The position numbers and the translations under genes are program-made. A DNA stretch of 64,000 nucleotides from Candidatus Bipolaricaulis anaerobius (lineage in GTDB: Bacteria > Bipolaricaulota > Bipolaricaulia > Bipolaricaulales > Bipolaricaulaceae): assembly GCF_900465355.1 (NCBI RefSeq), contig NZ_LS483254.1, positions 930,001-994,000 on the forward strand. The letters are read 5' to 3'. The notes below the pieces were generated by a model. It saw only the letters and a list, made by a program, of their open reading frames with translations, made no database searches and had not been told where the DNA came from. Shown here piece by piece: positions 8,467 to 17,242 of this stretch. Position 1 is the first letter of the stretch; each line of letters starts with the position of its first letter.

Positions 8467-8491
8467 GGGGTCAGACCTTTGTTCTTAAGAT
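8467..8491 (+). repeat. RAYT-type end motif (GGGGTCAGACCT)
   Basis: GGGGTCAGACCT followed by an A/T-rich tail resembles the motif that bounds the RAYT transposase remnants at 44121-44145 and 45352-45377. No transposase is left here. It marks the right edge of the AT-richer cassette at 7.7-8.5 kb. The 257 bases between the gene at 7916 and thiQ hold nothing else I can support. Confidence 0.4.
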
Positions 8492-8586
8492 TCCCACCTA
8501 ACTGCACCCGCCCCTTCTACTGCCGCCCAGCACACTCCGCCCGTCCCTGCTAGCGGTTGTGGCTCGTTGTCGGACAGCAGGCGAGA

Positions 8587-9603
8587 CTACTGCCGGCGGA
8601 TCGCCTGAGAGGTCGGAATCGCGAACGAAAGTGCAGTGCTCGCTCGGGGGTCTTGGGCTGCGATAAGCACGAGGGGGAGGTCGCGAAAGCGGGCGCGGAG
8701 TTCCCAACGGTCCCCGAGGTACTCGGCGCCCTCGACCGCGGCCACGAACGGCCCATCTCCCAGGTGCACCCACTCCGGCCGGAAGAAGAGGAACACCTCG
8801 TCCCCTTCCCTTGCCTCCCCGCGCTCGGCGGGAAACCTCTCTCCAGCGACCTCGACCAGAGCCCGGTCGCCGTCCACGGACACAACCTTGCCTGGCCAGA
8901 GGTTAGCCCGGCCGAGGAAGGCAGCCACGAACGAAGTCCGCGGCCGCGCGTAGAGCTCCGCCGGCGGGGCGACCTGGTCGAGCCTCCCCTCCCGCATCAC
9001 CGCCACCCGATCGGCGAGGGCGAGCGCCTCCTCCTGGTCGTGGGTCACGTAGAGGGCGGTCATCCCGAGCTTCCCGAGGATCGCGCGCAGCTCGCCGCGA
9101 AGCTCCTTGCGCAGCGCGGCGTCGAGCGCGGACAGGGGCTCGTCGAGGAGGAGGATCCCCGGCTCGGGGGCAAGGGCCCGGGCCAGGGCCACCCGCTGCT
9201 GCTGCCCGGCGGAGAGCTGATGCGGCTTCCGCCGTTCGTACCCGGAAAGGCCGACGAGCGAGAGGAGCTCCTCTACCCGCGCCACCCGATCCACCCCCCG
9301 CCGGAACCGGAGGCCGTACGCGACGTTCGCCCCCACGGAGAGGTGGGGGAACAGGGCGTAGCTCTGGAACACGAGCCCCACCCCGCGCCTCTCCGGCGGC
9401 CAGTCGGTGGCGTCGCGGCCGGCGAGGAGGACCTGGCCCGCATCGGGCTGCTCCAGGCCCGCGATTATCCGCAGGACGGTCGTCTTCCCGCACCCGGACG
9501 GGCCGAGGAGGGCAACGGTCTCCCCGTCGGCCACGGCGAGGGAGAAGTCGGCGACCGCGGTCACCTCCCCGAACCGCTTGGTGAGCCCGCGGACCTCAAG
9601 CAC
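8587..9603 (-). CDS. thiQ: Thiamine ABC transporter ATP-binding protein
   Basis: 338 residues. Walker A is GPSGCGKTT, the Q loop lies in LVFQSYALFPHL, the signature is LSAGQQQRVALARAL, Walker B is ILLLDEPLSALD, and the switch histidine is in VTHDQEEAL. A C-terminal extension from about residue 235 resembles the TOBE-type domain of the CUT1/ferric-type subfamily. It powers import through the adjacent fused permease. The thiamine assignment rests on the operon: it overlaps the permease gene by 8 bases and all three genes lie behind a TPP riboswitch. By sequence alone it could be iron or sulfate type. Confidence 0.88.
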   Translation of the reverse strand: MLEVRGLTKRFGEVTAVADFSLAVADGETVALLGPSGCGKTTVLRIIAGLEQPDAGQVLLAGRDATDWPPERRGVGLVFQSYALFPHLSVGANVAYGLRFRRGVDRVARVEELLSLVGLSGYERRKPHQLSAGQQQRVALARALAPEPGILLLDEPLSALDAALRKELRGELRAILGKLGMTALYVTHDQEEALALADRVAVMREGRLDQVAPPAELYARPRTSFVAAFLGRANLWPGKVVSVDGDRALVEVAGERFPAERGEAREGDEVFLFFRPEWVHLGDGPFVAAVEGAEYLGDRWELRARFRDLPLVLIAAQDPRASTALSFAIPTSQAIRRQ

Positions 9604-11296
9604 GGGATCCCCCCAGCCAGCGGGAGCCGGCGCGGTCCCACGCCCACGCGGCGAGGGCGGTGGTGACCATGAGCACGGTCGCCATCGCCGACGCCGCCCC
9701 GAAGTCGCGGCTCCCCAGGAAGTGGTAGATCGCCATCGGCATCGTCATCACGCCCGGTCCAGACAGCATCGCGACCGCGGTCATCTCCCCCAACGAAAGG
9801 GCGAACGCGAAGGCGCCCGCGGCGAGGACCCCGTTCCCGAGCAACGGCAGGGTCACGGTGCGGAACGCGCTGAGCGGGCCCGCCCCGAGGGTCCGCGCGG
9901 CCTCGGTGAGGGTGGGGTCAAGGGAATCCCACCGGGGGCGGATCGCCCGCACCACAAACGGGTACACGATCAACGTGTGGGCAAGGACGATCGCCCATCC
10001 CCCCCCGAGCGCGGAGAGGGGCGGCCGGCGGAACGCGAGGAGGAGCGCGAGCCCCAGGACGACCGACGACACGGCCAAGGGGGCCATGAGGAGCGTCTCC
10101 AGGAGGCGCGACCTCACCCGGCGCAGGACAGCGCTCACGCTGATCCCGAGGACGAGGGCAAGGCCCGTCGCCCCGAGGCCAACCAAGAGGCTCATCCGCA
10201 CCGCACCCCGGGGGGAGGACTCGATGAACGGGTTCCAGGCCGGGGAGGCGATCATCCGGTACCAGTGGAGGGTGGGGGACGCGCCACCGGGAGCGGGGTG
10301 GAGGAACGAGTCAGCGATCACCGCCCCGATCGGGCCGAGGAAGACGACCGCCGCCGGAAGGAGGTAGAGGAGCCACAACGCCCGGACGGGCCGGTCCCGG
10401 GAGAAGAGGGGGACCGTTGGGGCGGGCCGGCCCCCGTCCTGGGGAGCGGAGAACGCGCCCCCTCCCCACAGGTGGAGGTAGGTGAGGACGAGGGACAGGC
10501 CGAGGGTGATCGTGGCCAGCGCCGCCGCGCGGGGCAAGTCCATCAGCACACCGCGGGCGTAGAGGTACACCCCGACCTCGATCGTGGCGTAGCGCGCCCC
10601 CCCCAGGGCGAGCGGGATCGAGAACGAGAGGGTGCAAAGCATGAACACGAGGGCAAGGGAGGAAAGGAGGGAAGGGAGGAGCAGGGGAAGCGTCACCGTC
10701 GCGAACGCGCGGGCCGGCCGCGCGCCGAGGGTCCGCGCCGCCTCAACCAGACCTGGGTCAGCCCCCTCCCACGCCGCGTTCACAAACCGCGCCACCACCG
10801 GCGCGTTGTAGAACGCGTGGGCGAGGACGACCGCCCACAGGGTGTACAGGACCCGGATCGGTGGCTCCCCAAGCCCAAACAGGCCCATCAGGAACCGGTT
10901 GAGGTGCCCGGAGCGGCCGAAGAAGAGGATGAACCCGAGCGCGACCGTGATCGAGGGGAGGACGAACGGGACGATCGTGAACGCCCGCAGGAGCCCCCGC
11001 CCGGGGAAGTGGTACCGGGTGAGGAACCAGCCGAGGGGGAACCCGAGGGCGAGCGAAAGGAGGGCGGACAGGCCGGCCTGCTCCAGGGTGAACAGGATCA
11101 GCCGCTGCACATAGGGGTCGGAGAGGGCAGCGAGGATCCGCTCCCCACTCCACCGCCCCTCGACCTGGAGCCCCGTGCGGAGAACGTCCCCCAGGGGCCA
11201 GAAGAACGTGACCCCCAAGAAGAGGAGGGGCAGGAGGGCGAGCGCCCATCCTGCCCCATTACGGAAACTTATGGCTCGCCGAGGATCTGCTGCCAC
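9596..11296 (-). CDS. thiP: Thiamine ABC transporter permease, fused double-domain
   Basis: About 566 residues forming two copies of a six-helix permease. Each copy has an EAA loop that docks the ATPase: EAARTLGARPARAFATVTLP and EAARTLGAGPLSAFRTVTLP. This duplicated arrangement is typical of ThiP and FbpB. The start is uncertain. No ATG lies near the first helix, and GTG at 11296 overlaps the end of thiB by 28 bases; an ATA at 11272 sits right at the thiB stop. Translation is probably coupled to thiB. The open frame continues much further upstream antisense to nothing else, but that part has no permease features. Confidence 0.87.
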   Translation of the reverse strand: MAADPRRAISFRNGAGWALALLPLLFLGVTFFWPLGDVLRTGLQVEGRWSGERILAALSDPYVQRLILFTLEQAGLSALLSLALGFPLGWFLTRYHFPGRGLLRAFTIVPFVLPSITVALGFILFFGRSGHLNRFLMGLFGLGEPPIRVLYTLWAVVLAHAFYNAPVVARFVNAAWEGADPGLVEAARTLGARPARAFATVTLPLLLPSLLSSLALVFMLCTLSFSIPLALGGARYATIEVGVYLYARGVLMDLPRAAALATITLGLSLVLTYLHLWGGGAFSAPQDGGRPAPTVPLFSRDRPVRALWLLYLLPAAVVFLGPIGAVIADSFLHPAPGGASPTLHWYRMIASPAWNPFIESSPRGAVRMSLLVGLGATGLALVLGISVSAVLRRVRSRLLETLLMAPLAVSSVVLGLALLLAFRRPPLSALGGGWAIVLAHTLIVYPFVVRAIRPRWDSLDPTLTEAARTLGAGPLSAFRTVTLPLLGNGVLAAGAFAFALSLGEMTAVAMLSGPGVMTMPMAIYHFLGSRDFGAASAMATVLMVTTALAAWAWDRAGSRWLGGSRA

Positions 11297-12288
11297 GTGG
11301 TGATCCACTCCGCGAGGTGGTCGGCGGCATCGGTGGGGAGGATGAACACCGGGTGCGGGGGAAGCACGGCGTAACGGGCGAAGTCCGGCAGGAGCTCGAC
11401 CCCATCGTGAACGGGGAACATCCACTGGGATGTGGGGATCAACTCCTGGATCTCCGGCGAGAGGACGATATCCAGGAACGAATGCGCAAGATCAAGCTTC
11501 GCTGAGGTCCGCACGATCCCCATCCCCTCGATGAGACGGTATCCCTCCCCATCTAGGGTCAGCACGTGGTAGGTCGCCGCGCCCCCTGTGAGGTAGGCGT
11601 AGGCCGCATCGGTGGAGTAGGAAAGGACGATCGGCGCCTCGCCCGCCTCGAACATCGCGAACGCCTCGCTCCACCCCTTGGTGATGGTGAGCGTGTTGGG
11701 GAGGAGCGCCTTCCAAAACGCGGGCCAGTCGTCCCTAAAGTGGGCCACTGTCCACAGGAGGAACGCGAGCCCGGTGGTGGAGGTCCGCGGGTCCTGGAGG
11801 ATGATCTTCCCCGTGAGCTCCGGCCGGAGGAGGTCGGCAAACGTCCGCGGGAGAAGATCGGCGGGCAGGGCGTTGCTCGCCACGAACGCGACGTAGCCGT
11901 GATCAAACGGGAGAACCCGTCCCGCACTGTCGAAGTGGAGGTCCTCCGGGACGTGGGCGAGGTTGGGGATGAGGGTTGGATCGTAGGGTTGGAAGACCTC
12001 CGCCGCGAGGGCGCGCGGGAGGTCCATCGCCGACACGCCGAGGAATACGTCAGCGTCAGTCGCCCCGACGGCGAGCTCGGCGATGAGGCGGGACAGCATC
12101 TCCGCCCCGCCGCCTGGGGCAACCCACACGAGGTCCACCCCGGGATGGGCGGCCTCGAACGCCTCTTCGATCGCGGCGGCCGGCCCGTCGCGAACGAACG
12201 ACCGGTACGTGTACACCACGAACCGCTCCGCCCCGACCGCGGTGCCGCCCACGGCCAGGGCCACGATGAACCCCACGAGCTTCTTCAT
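11269..12288 (-). CDS. thiB: Thiamine-binding periplasmic protein
   Basis: 339 residues with a signal peptide (KKLVGFIVALAVGGTAVGA) and then ERFVVYTYRSF, the start of a TbpA/ThiB-type type II solute-binding protein. Family landmarks are DPRTSTTGLAFLLW and TKGWSEAFAMFEAGEAPIVL, followed by YSTDAAYAY. It captures thiamine or its phosphates outside the inner membrane and delivers it to ThiP. The ATG is preceded by AAGGAGG. About 100 bases separate it from the upstream TPP riboswitch, which is the direct evidence for a thiamine substrate. Confidence 0.92.
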   Translation of the reverse strand: MKKLVGFIVALAVGGTAVGAERFVVYTYRSFVRDGPAAAIEEAFEAAHPGVDLVWVAPGGGAEMLSRLIAELAVGATDADVFLGVSAMDLPRALAAEVFQPYDPTLIPNLAHVPEDLHFDSAGRVLPFDHGYVAFVASNALPADLLPRTFADLLRPELTGKIILQDPRTSTTGLAFLLWTVAHFRDDWPAFWKALLPNTLTITKGWSEAFAMFEAGEAPIVLSYSTDAAYAYLTGGAATYHVLTLDGEGYRLIEGMGIVRTSAKLDLAHSFLDIVLSPEIQELIPTSQWMFPVHDGVELLPDFARYAVLPPHPVFILPTDAADHLAEWITTWQQILGEP

Positions 12289-12389
12289 GGGACGCCTCCT
12301 TGGGGACTGGGGATCGGATCTCCCCGCGGGGCGAGAGGACAGCTTGCGGCGGTCCAGGCGGGCTGAACCTCGGTGGGCCTCGTTCGCAT

Positions 12390-12484
12390 GGGTAACCTTT
12401 CCTCCGCTGGCATAACCCAGATCAGGTTCTGGGGTCGAGGCGTGGGACCTCCTCTCAGCCCCGTACGGGCTCCCCCAGTTACCC
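12390..12484 (-). promoter_or_regulatory. TPP (THI-box) riboswitch
   Basis: On the reverse strand the P1 stem GGGTAAC (12484-12478) pairs with GTTACCC (12396-12390). Inside are the two invariant cores: CGGGGCTGAGAGG (pyrimidine-binding arm), and GAACCTGATCTGGGTTATGC followed by CAGCGGAGGAA (pyrophosphate-binding arm). This is a textbook THI box. It lies in the leader of thiB, so thiamine import should be shut off when TPP is abundant. The expression platform is not obvious; about 100 bases with GC-rich inverted repeats precede the AAGGAGG of thiB. Confidence 0.97.
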
Positions 12485-12550
12485 CGGAGCGATTATAGGG
12501 GACGTGGCTCCCCGTGCCACCCTGAGCTCCTCTCCCCCCAGGGGGCGGGT

Positions 12551-13573
12551 CTAGGGTGCCGGTCCCGAGAAGTGCCTGAACCCCCGCGGCGCGAGGGGGA
12601 TCTCCTCCCCCGTGGGGAGGACGAGCCAGCGGCCCGCGGGGGCGGGCAAGACCTCCCCCACCACGGACACGGGCGTTCCCGTCTCGACCGAGACCCGTTC
12701 GGACAGGACGCGTGCTGCGTCGGGCGGGCAGGTGAACACGAGCTCGAAGTCCTCTCCATGGAACAGGGCGAGGTCCCACGGCGGCTCCCCGGCGAGCTCC
12801 GCCACCCGCGCCACGGCCGGGGGCACGGGGAGCTTCTCCGCGTGGATCCTCACTCCGACCCGGCTCCGGTCGCACAGGTGCCCGACGTCGCTTCCCAGGC
12901 CATCGGAGAGGTCGGTCATCGCCGTGGCGAGCCCAGACGCGGCGATGAGGCGGCCCTCCCTCACCCGCGGGGTCGGGACGAGGTGGCGGGCGACGAGGGC
13001 CTCCCCCTCCGCGGCGGGAACGGGGAGGTCGGCCCGTCCGCTCACGATGAGCCCGGCTGCCGCTTCCCCCAAGGCTCCCGTCACCAGGACGAGGTCCCCC
13101 GGCCTGGCCCCGGCGCGGGTGAGAAGGTGCGCCCGGGGCACCCCTCCTACGAGCGCGAGGTCGAGGACGATCCCGCCCGGGGAACGGGCGACGTTCCCTC
13201 CCACCACTGCGACCCCGAACCGCTCTGCCTCCTCCTCAAGGCCGGCGTAGAGCTCCTCCACCCACGCCAGGGCCAGGTCCGGCGGGAGGACGAGGGAGAC
13301 GAGGGCGTGCGTGGGCCGGCCGCCCATCGCCGCGATGTCGCTTGCGTTCACAGCAAGGAGGCGCCGACCGAGGAGGTGGGGTGGGATGCGGTCGAACACG
13401 AAATGGCTCCCCTCCACCTGGCTGTCCACGGTGAAGAGGACGAGACGGTCCCCCCCGAGGTCGAGGGCAGCCGCGTCATCGCCGATCCCCACGACCACGT
13501 CCGGCTGGGCGGAGGCTACGATCCGCGCCAGCCGCGCGATGAGCGGGAACTCCCCCACGTCCGCGATGCGCAT
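12551..13573 (-). CDS. thiL: Thiamine-monophosphate kinase
   Basis: About 340 residues of the PurM/ThiL fold: EFPLIARL near the N terminus, GIGDDAAALD (Mg-binding), VDSQVEGSHF, AVNASDIAAMGGRP, VVGGNVARSPG, TDLSDGLGSD and HGEDFELVF. It phosphorylates thiamine monophosphate to the cofactor TPP in the cytoplasm. The ATG at 13573 was chosen over 13582 because AGGA sits 8 bases before it. The gene lies just upstream of the TPP riboswitch and transporter operon, so a salvage-and-activation unit is formed. The riboswitch is downstream of thiL and should not control it. Confidence 0.93.
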   Translation of the reverse strand: MRIADVGEFPLIARLARIVASAQPDVVVGIGDDAAALDLGGDRLVLFTVDSQVEGSHFVFDRIPPHLLGRRLLAVNASDIAAMGGRPTHALVSLVLPPDLALAWVEELYAGLEEEAERFGVAVVGGNVARSPGGIVLDLALVGGVPRAHLLTRAGARPGDLVLVTGALGEAAAGLIVSGRADLPVPAAEGEALVARHLVPTPRVREGRLIAASGLATAMTDLSDGLGSDVGHLCDRSRVGVRIHAEKLPVPPAVARVAELAGEPPWDLALFHGEDFELVFTCPPDAARVLSERVSVETGTPVSVVGEVLPAPAGRWLVLPTGEEIPLAPRGFRHFSGPAP

Positions 13574-13649
13574 GCCCCTCATCCTAACGGGAAACCGAGG
13601 GCCATGTCGCCCGCTTGCCGCACGGAGGGGAAGCGCATCTAAGCACCGA

Positions 13650-14813
13650 TCAGGCCGCGGATCCCGCCTCGCGCGAGGGCTCCCTCAACCCGACAGCAAG
13701 GAGGGTCGCGGGGACGAGGCACAACGTAAGGAGCCCGAGCGCGACCTCGAGCCCCAAGAGGTCACCGAAGTACCCGACCCCGCCGATGAGGAGGGCCCCC
13801 ACCCCCCACGCGAGCCCCATCAGCACGCCGGAGACGAGGCCTTTTTGCTCGGGGACAAGCTCCTGCCCGAGCACGACCGACACGGGGATCGAGCCGACGA
13901 GCACAGCCCCCGCCAGGGCGAGGAACGCAAACGACAGCCCACCATCGGTGAGGAGGAACAGGTAGAGGAGGGGGATCGCCCCGCCCACCGACCCCACGAT
14001 GACCCTCTTCCGGCCGAACCGGTCGGAGAGCCGCCCCCCGACGAGATCCCCCACTGCCCCGGCCAGGGAGTACACGGTGAGGGAGAGGCTGGCCATCGTC
14101 AGGGAGGCCCCGCGCTCGGTCCACAGGACAGCGAGGAACGTGAGGTAGGATGCGCTCACGAGCTCCCGCAGGGCGGCGATGCCCCACAACCGGGCGAGCT
14201 GGCCCGTGGCACGGTGGTCGCGCAGCCGGGACTGCCTCTCCCGCGCCGGCCGCGCCTCGCGGGGCAGGGCCCGCACGAGCAGGGCTACGACACCCGCCGC
14301 GGGGAGGAGGAGGAGCGGGGTGAACGCCAGGCCCAGGTTCCCCACCACCCACGCGATGAGGAGCGGCCCGAACGCCGATCCGAGGGTGCCCCCGGCGGAG
14401 AAAAGGGCCATCGAGATCCCCCGCCGGCCATCCGTTCCCGACACAAGGGATGCCCCAGCGGGGTGGAACGCCGCGGTCCCGATCCCCGCCGCAACGAGGG
14501 CCGCAGCGACCGCCCAGTACGTGGGGAGGATCCCGAGGAGGCCCATCGCCGTGCAGGTGAGGGCCGGACCGAGGAGGACAAGCCACCGCCCCCACCCCCG
14601 ATCGGCGAGCGCCCCGAGCGGGAGCTGGCCGAACGCTGACACGCTCGATCGAAACGACGATAGCACCCCAGCGGCAGCGAGGGAGATCCCGAACCGGCTG
14701 ATGAGGAGGGGGAGCAAGGCCGACAGGAACGCGCCGTACCCGTCGTTGAGCCCGTGGCCGAGGGCGAGGGGCCACGTGGGGCGGCGACGCGGCGCGGGCT
14801 CTTCCCGGATCAA
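13650..14813 (-). CDS. MFS transporter (fosmidomycin-resistance-like)
   Basis: About 387 residues with 12 predicted helices. The N terminus has LGHGLNDGYGAFLSALLPLL, typical of the Fsr/sugar-proton MFS branch. The loop-2 motif is LGALADRGWGR and its repeat in the second half is GGRLSDRFGRKR. The substrate cannot be deduced. The start is most likely TTG at 14813, whose TTGA overlaps the stop of the molybdenum hydroxylase gene; the open frame upstream of it is just a shadow of that gene. Translational coupling suggests transport of a substrate or product of the hydroxylase. Confidence 0.85.
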   Translation of the reverse strand: MIREEPAPRRRPTWPLALGHGLNDGYGAFLSALLPLLISRFGISLAAAGVLSSFRSSVSAFGQLPLGALADRGWGRWLVLLGPALTCTAMGLLGILPTYWAVAAALVAAGIGTAAFHPAGASLVSGTDGRRGISMALFSAGGTLGSAFGPLLIAWVVGNLGLAFTPLLLLPAAGVVALLVRALPREARPARERQSRLRDHRATGQLARLWGIAALRELVSASYLTFLAVLWTERGASLTMASLSLTVYSLAGAVGDLVGGRLSDRFGRKRVIVGSVGGAIPLLYLFLLTDGGLSFAFLALAGAVLVGSIPVSVVLGQELVPEQKGLVSGVLMGLAWGVGALLIGGVGYFGDLLGLEVALGLLTLCLVPATLLAVGLREPSREAGSAA

Positions 14814-17128
14814 GCGCCGTTCGCCACCAGGTCCAGCACCCGCTCCGGGATCGCCGGGTACGCCCGCAGGCGGCTCCCGGTGGCCGACGAGACCGCGTTC
14901 GCCACCGCAGCGTGAGACGCCATGAGCGGGACCTCGCCGAGGCCCTTCGCCCCGAACGGCCCGCCCGAGTAGGGGGCCTCGACGAATGCGACCGCGATCC
15001 CCGTCGGCACGTCGCGCGCCGTCGGGATGTGGTAGGAAGTGAACGAGGGGGCGAGGATCCGGCCATCGCGGGACGGGAGGTCCTCCATGAGGGCGTACCC
15101 GATCCCCTGAGCGATCCCGCCGATGACCTGGCCGCGGGCGGTCGCCGGGTTCACGATCCTCCCCGAGTCGTGCACGGCCCAGAACCCGGTCACGCGCGTC
15201 TCCCCGGTGAGGAGGTCCACCTCGACGAGGGCGATGTGGCACGCGTAGGCGTACACGAAGTACGCGTTGCCGCGGCCCGTGGCGGGATCCCAGTCCACGG
15301 GCTTCGCCTCCGCCCAGCCCGTGGCCCCCATGTCCCAGTTATGGGTCCACATCCAGCGCGCAACCTCGGCGAGCGACGAAGAACGAGCGGGGTCCTGCGG
15401 GTGGCAGAACCGGTGCCCCTCAACGGTGAACTCGGGGCAGCCCAGGATCGCGCGGACGGCGTCCTCGATCCGCAGCCGCAGCCGCCGCGCCGCGTCGAGG
15501 ACCGCCATCCCCTGCACGGTCGTCGTGCGCGAGGCCACGGTGGGACCGGAGTCGGGGACGCGCGACGTGTCCACCGGCGCAACCCGGACCATCCCCACTG
15601 GGATCCCGAGGCCATCGGCGGCGATCTGGGCGAGCACCGTCTCCGCCCCTTGCCCCATCTCCGTCGTCCCCACGGCAAGGGTGACCGACCCGTCCGCCTC
15701 CAGTTTGAGGTAGGCCCCCGCCTTATCGAGGAGCGGCGCCTTTGCCCCCATCCCCACCCCGTACATCACCGTCGAAGCGCCGATGCCGCGGCGCTTGAAC
15801 CGCTCCCGGCGGTTGAACGCCGCAACCTCCGCCTGCACCTCCTCCCAGCGGGAGATCTCCCGCGCCTTCGCAATGCACGCCGCAAGCCCCACCGACTCCG
15901 TGAGGACCTGGCCCGTGGCTGTCTCGTCCCCCACCCGCAGGGCGTTCCTGGCGCGCAGCTCGAGCGGGTCCATCCGCAGCCGGCGGGCGAGCTCGTCCAT
16001 CTGCGACTCGTGGGCGAAGATGACCTGGGGGGAGCCGAACCCGCGGAACGCCCCGCAGGGCACGGTGTTCGTGGCCACGGAATAGGCGTCCACCTTGACG
16101 TTGGGGATCCGATACGGGCCCGGGGCGTGGACCAAGCCCCGCCACAGGACGGCGCTCGACAGAGTCTGATACGCCCCCGCGTTGTAGTAGAACTCGACCT
16201 CGACCGCGGTCAGGGTTCCGTCGCGCTTGGCCCCGGTGCGGTAACGGATGATCCCCGGATGGCGCTTGGAGGTGGTGGCGATGTCCTCGGACCGATCCAG
16301 GACGAGCTTCGCCGGCCGGCGAAGCTTCCAGGCGACGACGGCCGCCAACGCCGCGAGGTGGCTCGGCACATCCTCCTTGCCCCCAAACCCCCCGCCGGTT
16401 GCGGTCTGGACGATGCGGACCCGGGCCAAGGGCAATCCCAATACGTTGGCAACAGCGTTCTGCACGTAGAACGGGCATTGGAGGGTTCCGTACACCGTCA
16501 TCCCCCCATCCTCCGGGACGGCGATCACCCCTTGCGGCTCGAGGTACGCGTGCTCCTGATACCCGACCTCGTACTCCCCCTCCACGATCACGTCAGCGTG
16601 AGCGAACCCATGGGCAAGATTGCCCTTGCGGATGACCATGTGGTTGAACGCGTTCCCCTCGTCCGCCGCATCCGGGCGGGCAATCGGGGGCGCGCCAGGG
16701 GCGAGGGCATCCCGGGGATCGAACACCGCCGGTAGATCTTCGTACGCGACCTGCGCCCGCGCGGCCGCCTCCTCAGCCGCATCCCGCGTCTGGGCCGCCA
16801 CAAGGGCGAGCGGTTCCCCGACATAGCGGACCACACCCCCGGCGAGGAGCGGCATGTCGCGGTAGATGATGGGGACGATGTTCTCCCCGGGGATGTCCGC
16901 CACGGTGGCGATCCCCACCACGCCGGGGGTGGACCCCACCCCCGACAGGTCGAGGCGCACGACCCGGGCGTGGGGGCGCTCGGAGCGGATCGTCTTCACG
17001 TGGACCATCCCTGAGAACACGAGGTCGTCCGCGTAGCGGGCCTCGCCGCGCACCTTCGCCTCGGCATCGAGGCGAGGGACAGCCGTGCCCACGATCGGAT
17101 CGCTCTCCCCCTCACTCCGCCGCTTCAT
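14810..17128 (-). CDS. Xanthine dehydrogenase-family molybdopterin-binding subunit
   Basis: 772 residues covering the full large subunit: an N-terminal aldehyde oxidase a/b hammerhead domain (DAEAKVRGEARYADDL), then the molybdopterin domain with TATGGGFGGKED, CGAFRGFGSPQ, GTTEMGQGAETVLAQIAAD, and the catalytic-glutamate region FGAKGLGEVPLM. Such enzymes hydroxylate N-heterocycles or oxidise aldehydes using Mo-cytosine/pterin cofactor. The [2Fe-2S] and FAD subunits normally encoded beside it are absent from the flanking genes, so partners must be elsewhere or non-canonical. ATG at 17128 was chosen as the first with family-like sequence; a longer frame starts at 17179. It is followed by an overlapping MFS gene. 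Confidence 0.92.
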   Translation of the reverse strand: MKRRSEGESDPIVGTAVPRLDAEAKVRGEARYADDLVFSGMVHVKTIRSERPHARVVRLDLSGVGSTPGVVGIATVADIPGENIVPIIYRDMPLLAGGVVRYVGEPLALVAAQTRDAAEEAAARAQVAYEDLPAVFDPRDALAPGAPPIARPDAADEGNAFNHMVIRKGNLAHGFAHADVIVEGEYEVGYQEHAYLEPQGVIAVPEDGGMTVYGTLQCPFYVQNAVANVLGLPLARVRIVQTATGGGFGGKEDVPSHLAALAAVVAWKLRRPAKLVLDRSEDIATTSKRHPGIIRYRTGAKRDGTLTAVEVEFYYNAGAYQTLSSAVLWRGLVHAPGPYRIPNVKVDAYSVATNTVPCGAFRGFGSPQVIFAHESQMDELARRLRMDPLELRARNALRVGDETATGQVLTESVGLAACIAKAREISRWEEVQAEVAAFNRRERFKRRGIGASTVMYGVGMGAKAPLLDKAGAYLKLEADGSVTLAVGTTEMGQGAETVLAQIAADGLGIPVGMVRVAPVDTSRVPDSGPTVASRTTTVQGMAVLDAARRLRLRIEDAVRAILGCPEFTVEGHRFCHPQDPARSSSLAEVARWMWTHNWDMGATGWAEAKPVDWDPATGRGNAYFVYAYACHIALVEVDLLTGETRVTGFWAVHDSGRIVNPATARGQVIGGIAQGIGYALMEDLPSRDGRILAPSFTSYHIPTARDVPTGIAVAFVEAPYSGGPFGAKGLGEVPLMASHAAVANAVSSATGSRLRAYPAIPERVLDLVANGA

Positions 17129-17242
17129 GACCGCCCTCGCTCCTTGAGAGAACGGATTGTAGCCGACGCGGCGGGACAACGCCCTTCCGGCCGGTGGGGT
17201 TGACAGATCCCCCCCCGCAAGCGACGCTCCGGGCGGATCCGG

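Noticed and set aside
8557-11374. Long plus-strand ORFs across the thiamine transporter genes
   Set aside because: They are antisense shadows caused by high GC; their peptides are Arg/Pro/Gly-rich without any domain, whereas the minus strand encodes complete ThiB, ThiP and ThiQ.
11297-11425. N-terminal extension of ThiP
   Set aside because: The open frame continues to 11425 but overlaps thiB, is Pro/Arg/His-rich, and has no permease character; the protein more likely starts near 11296 or at the thiB stop.
13311-14639. Plus-strand 442-codon ORF opposite thiL and the MFS gene
   Set aside because: Low-complexity RERP-type translation, no ribosome binding site, and fully covered by well-recognised minus-strand genes.
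17200-17228. Sigma-70 promoter for the GH31 gene
   Set aside because: TTGACA is a perfect -35, but no acceptable -10 hexamer lies 16-18 bases downstream, only GC-rich sequence.
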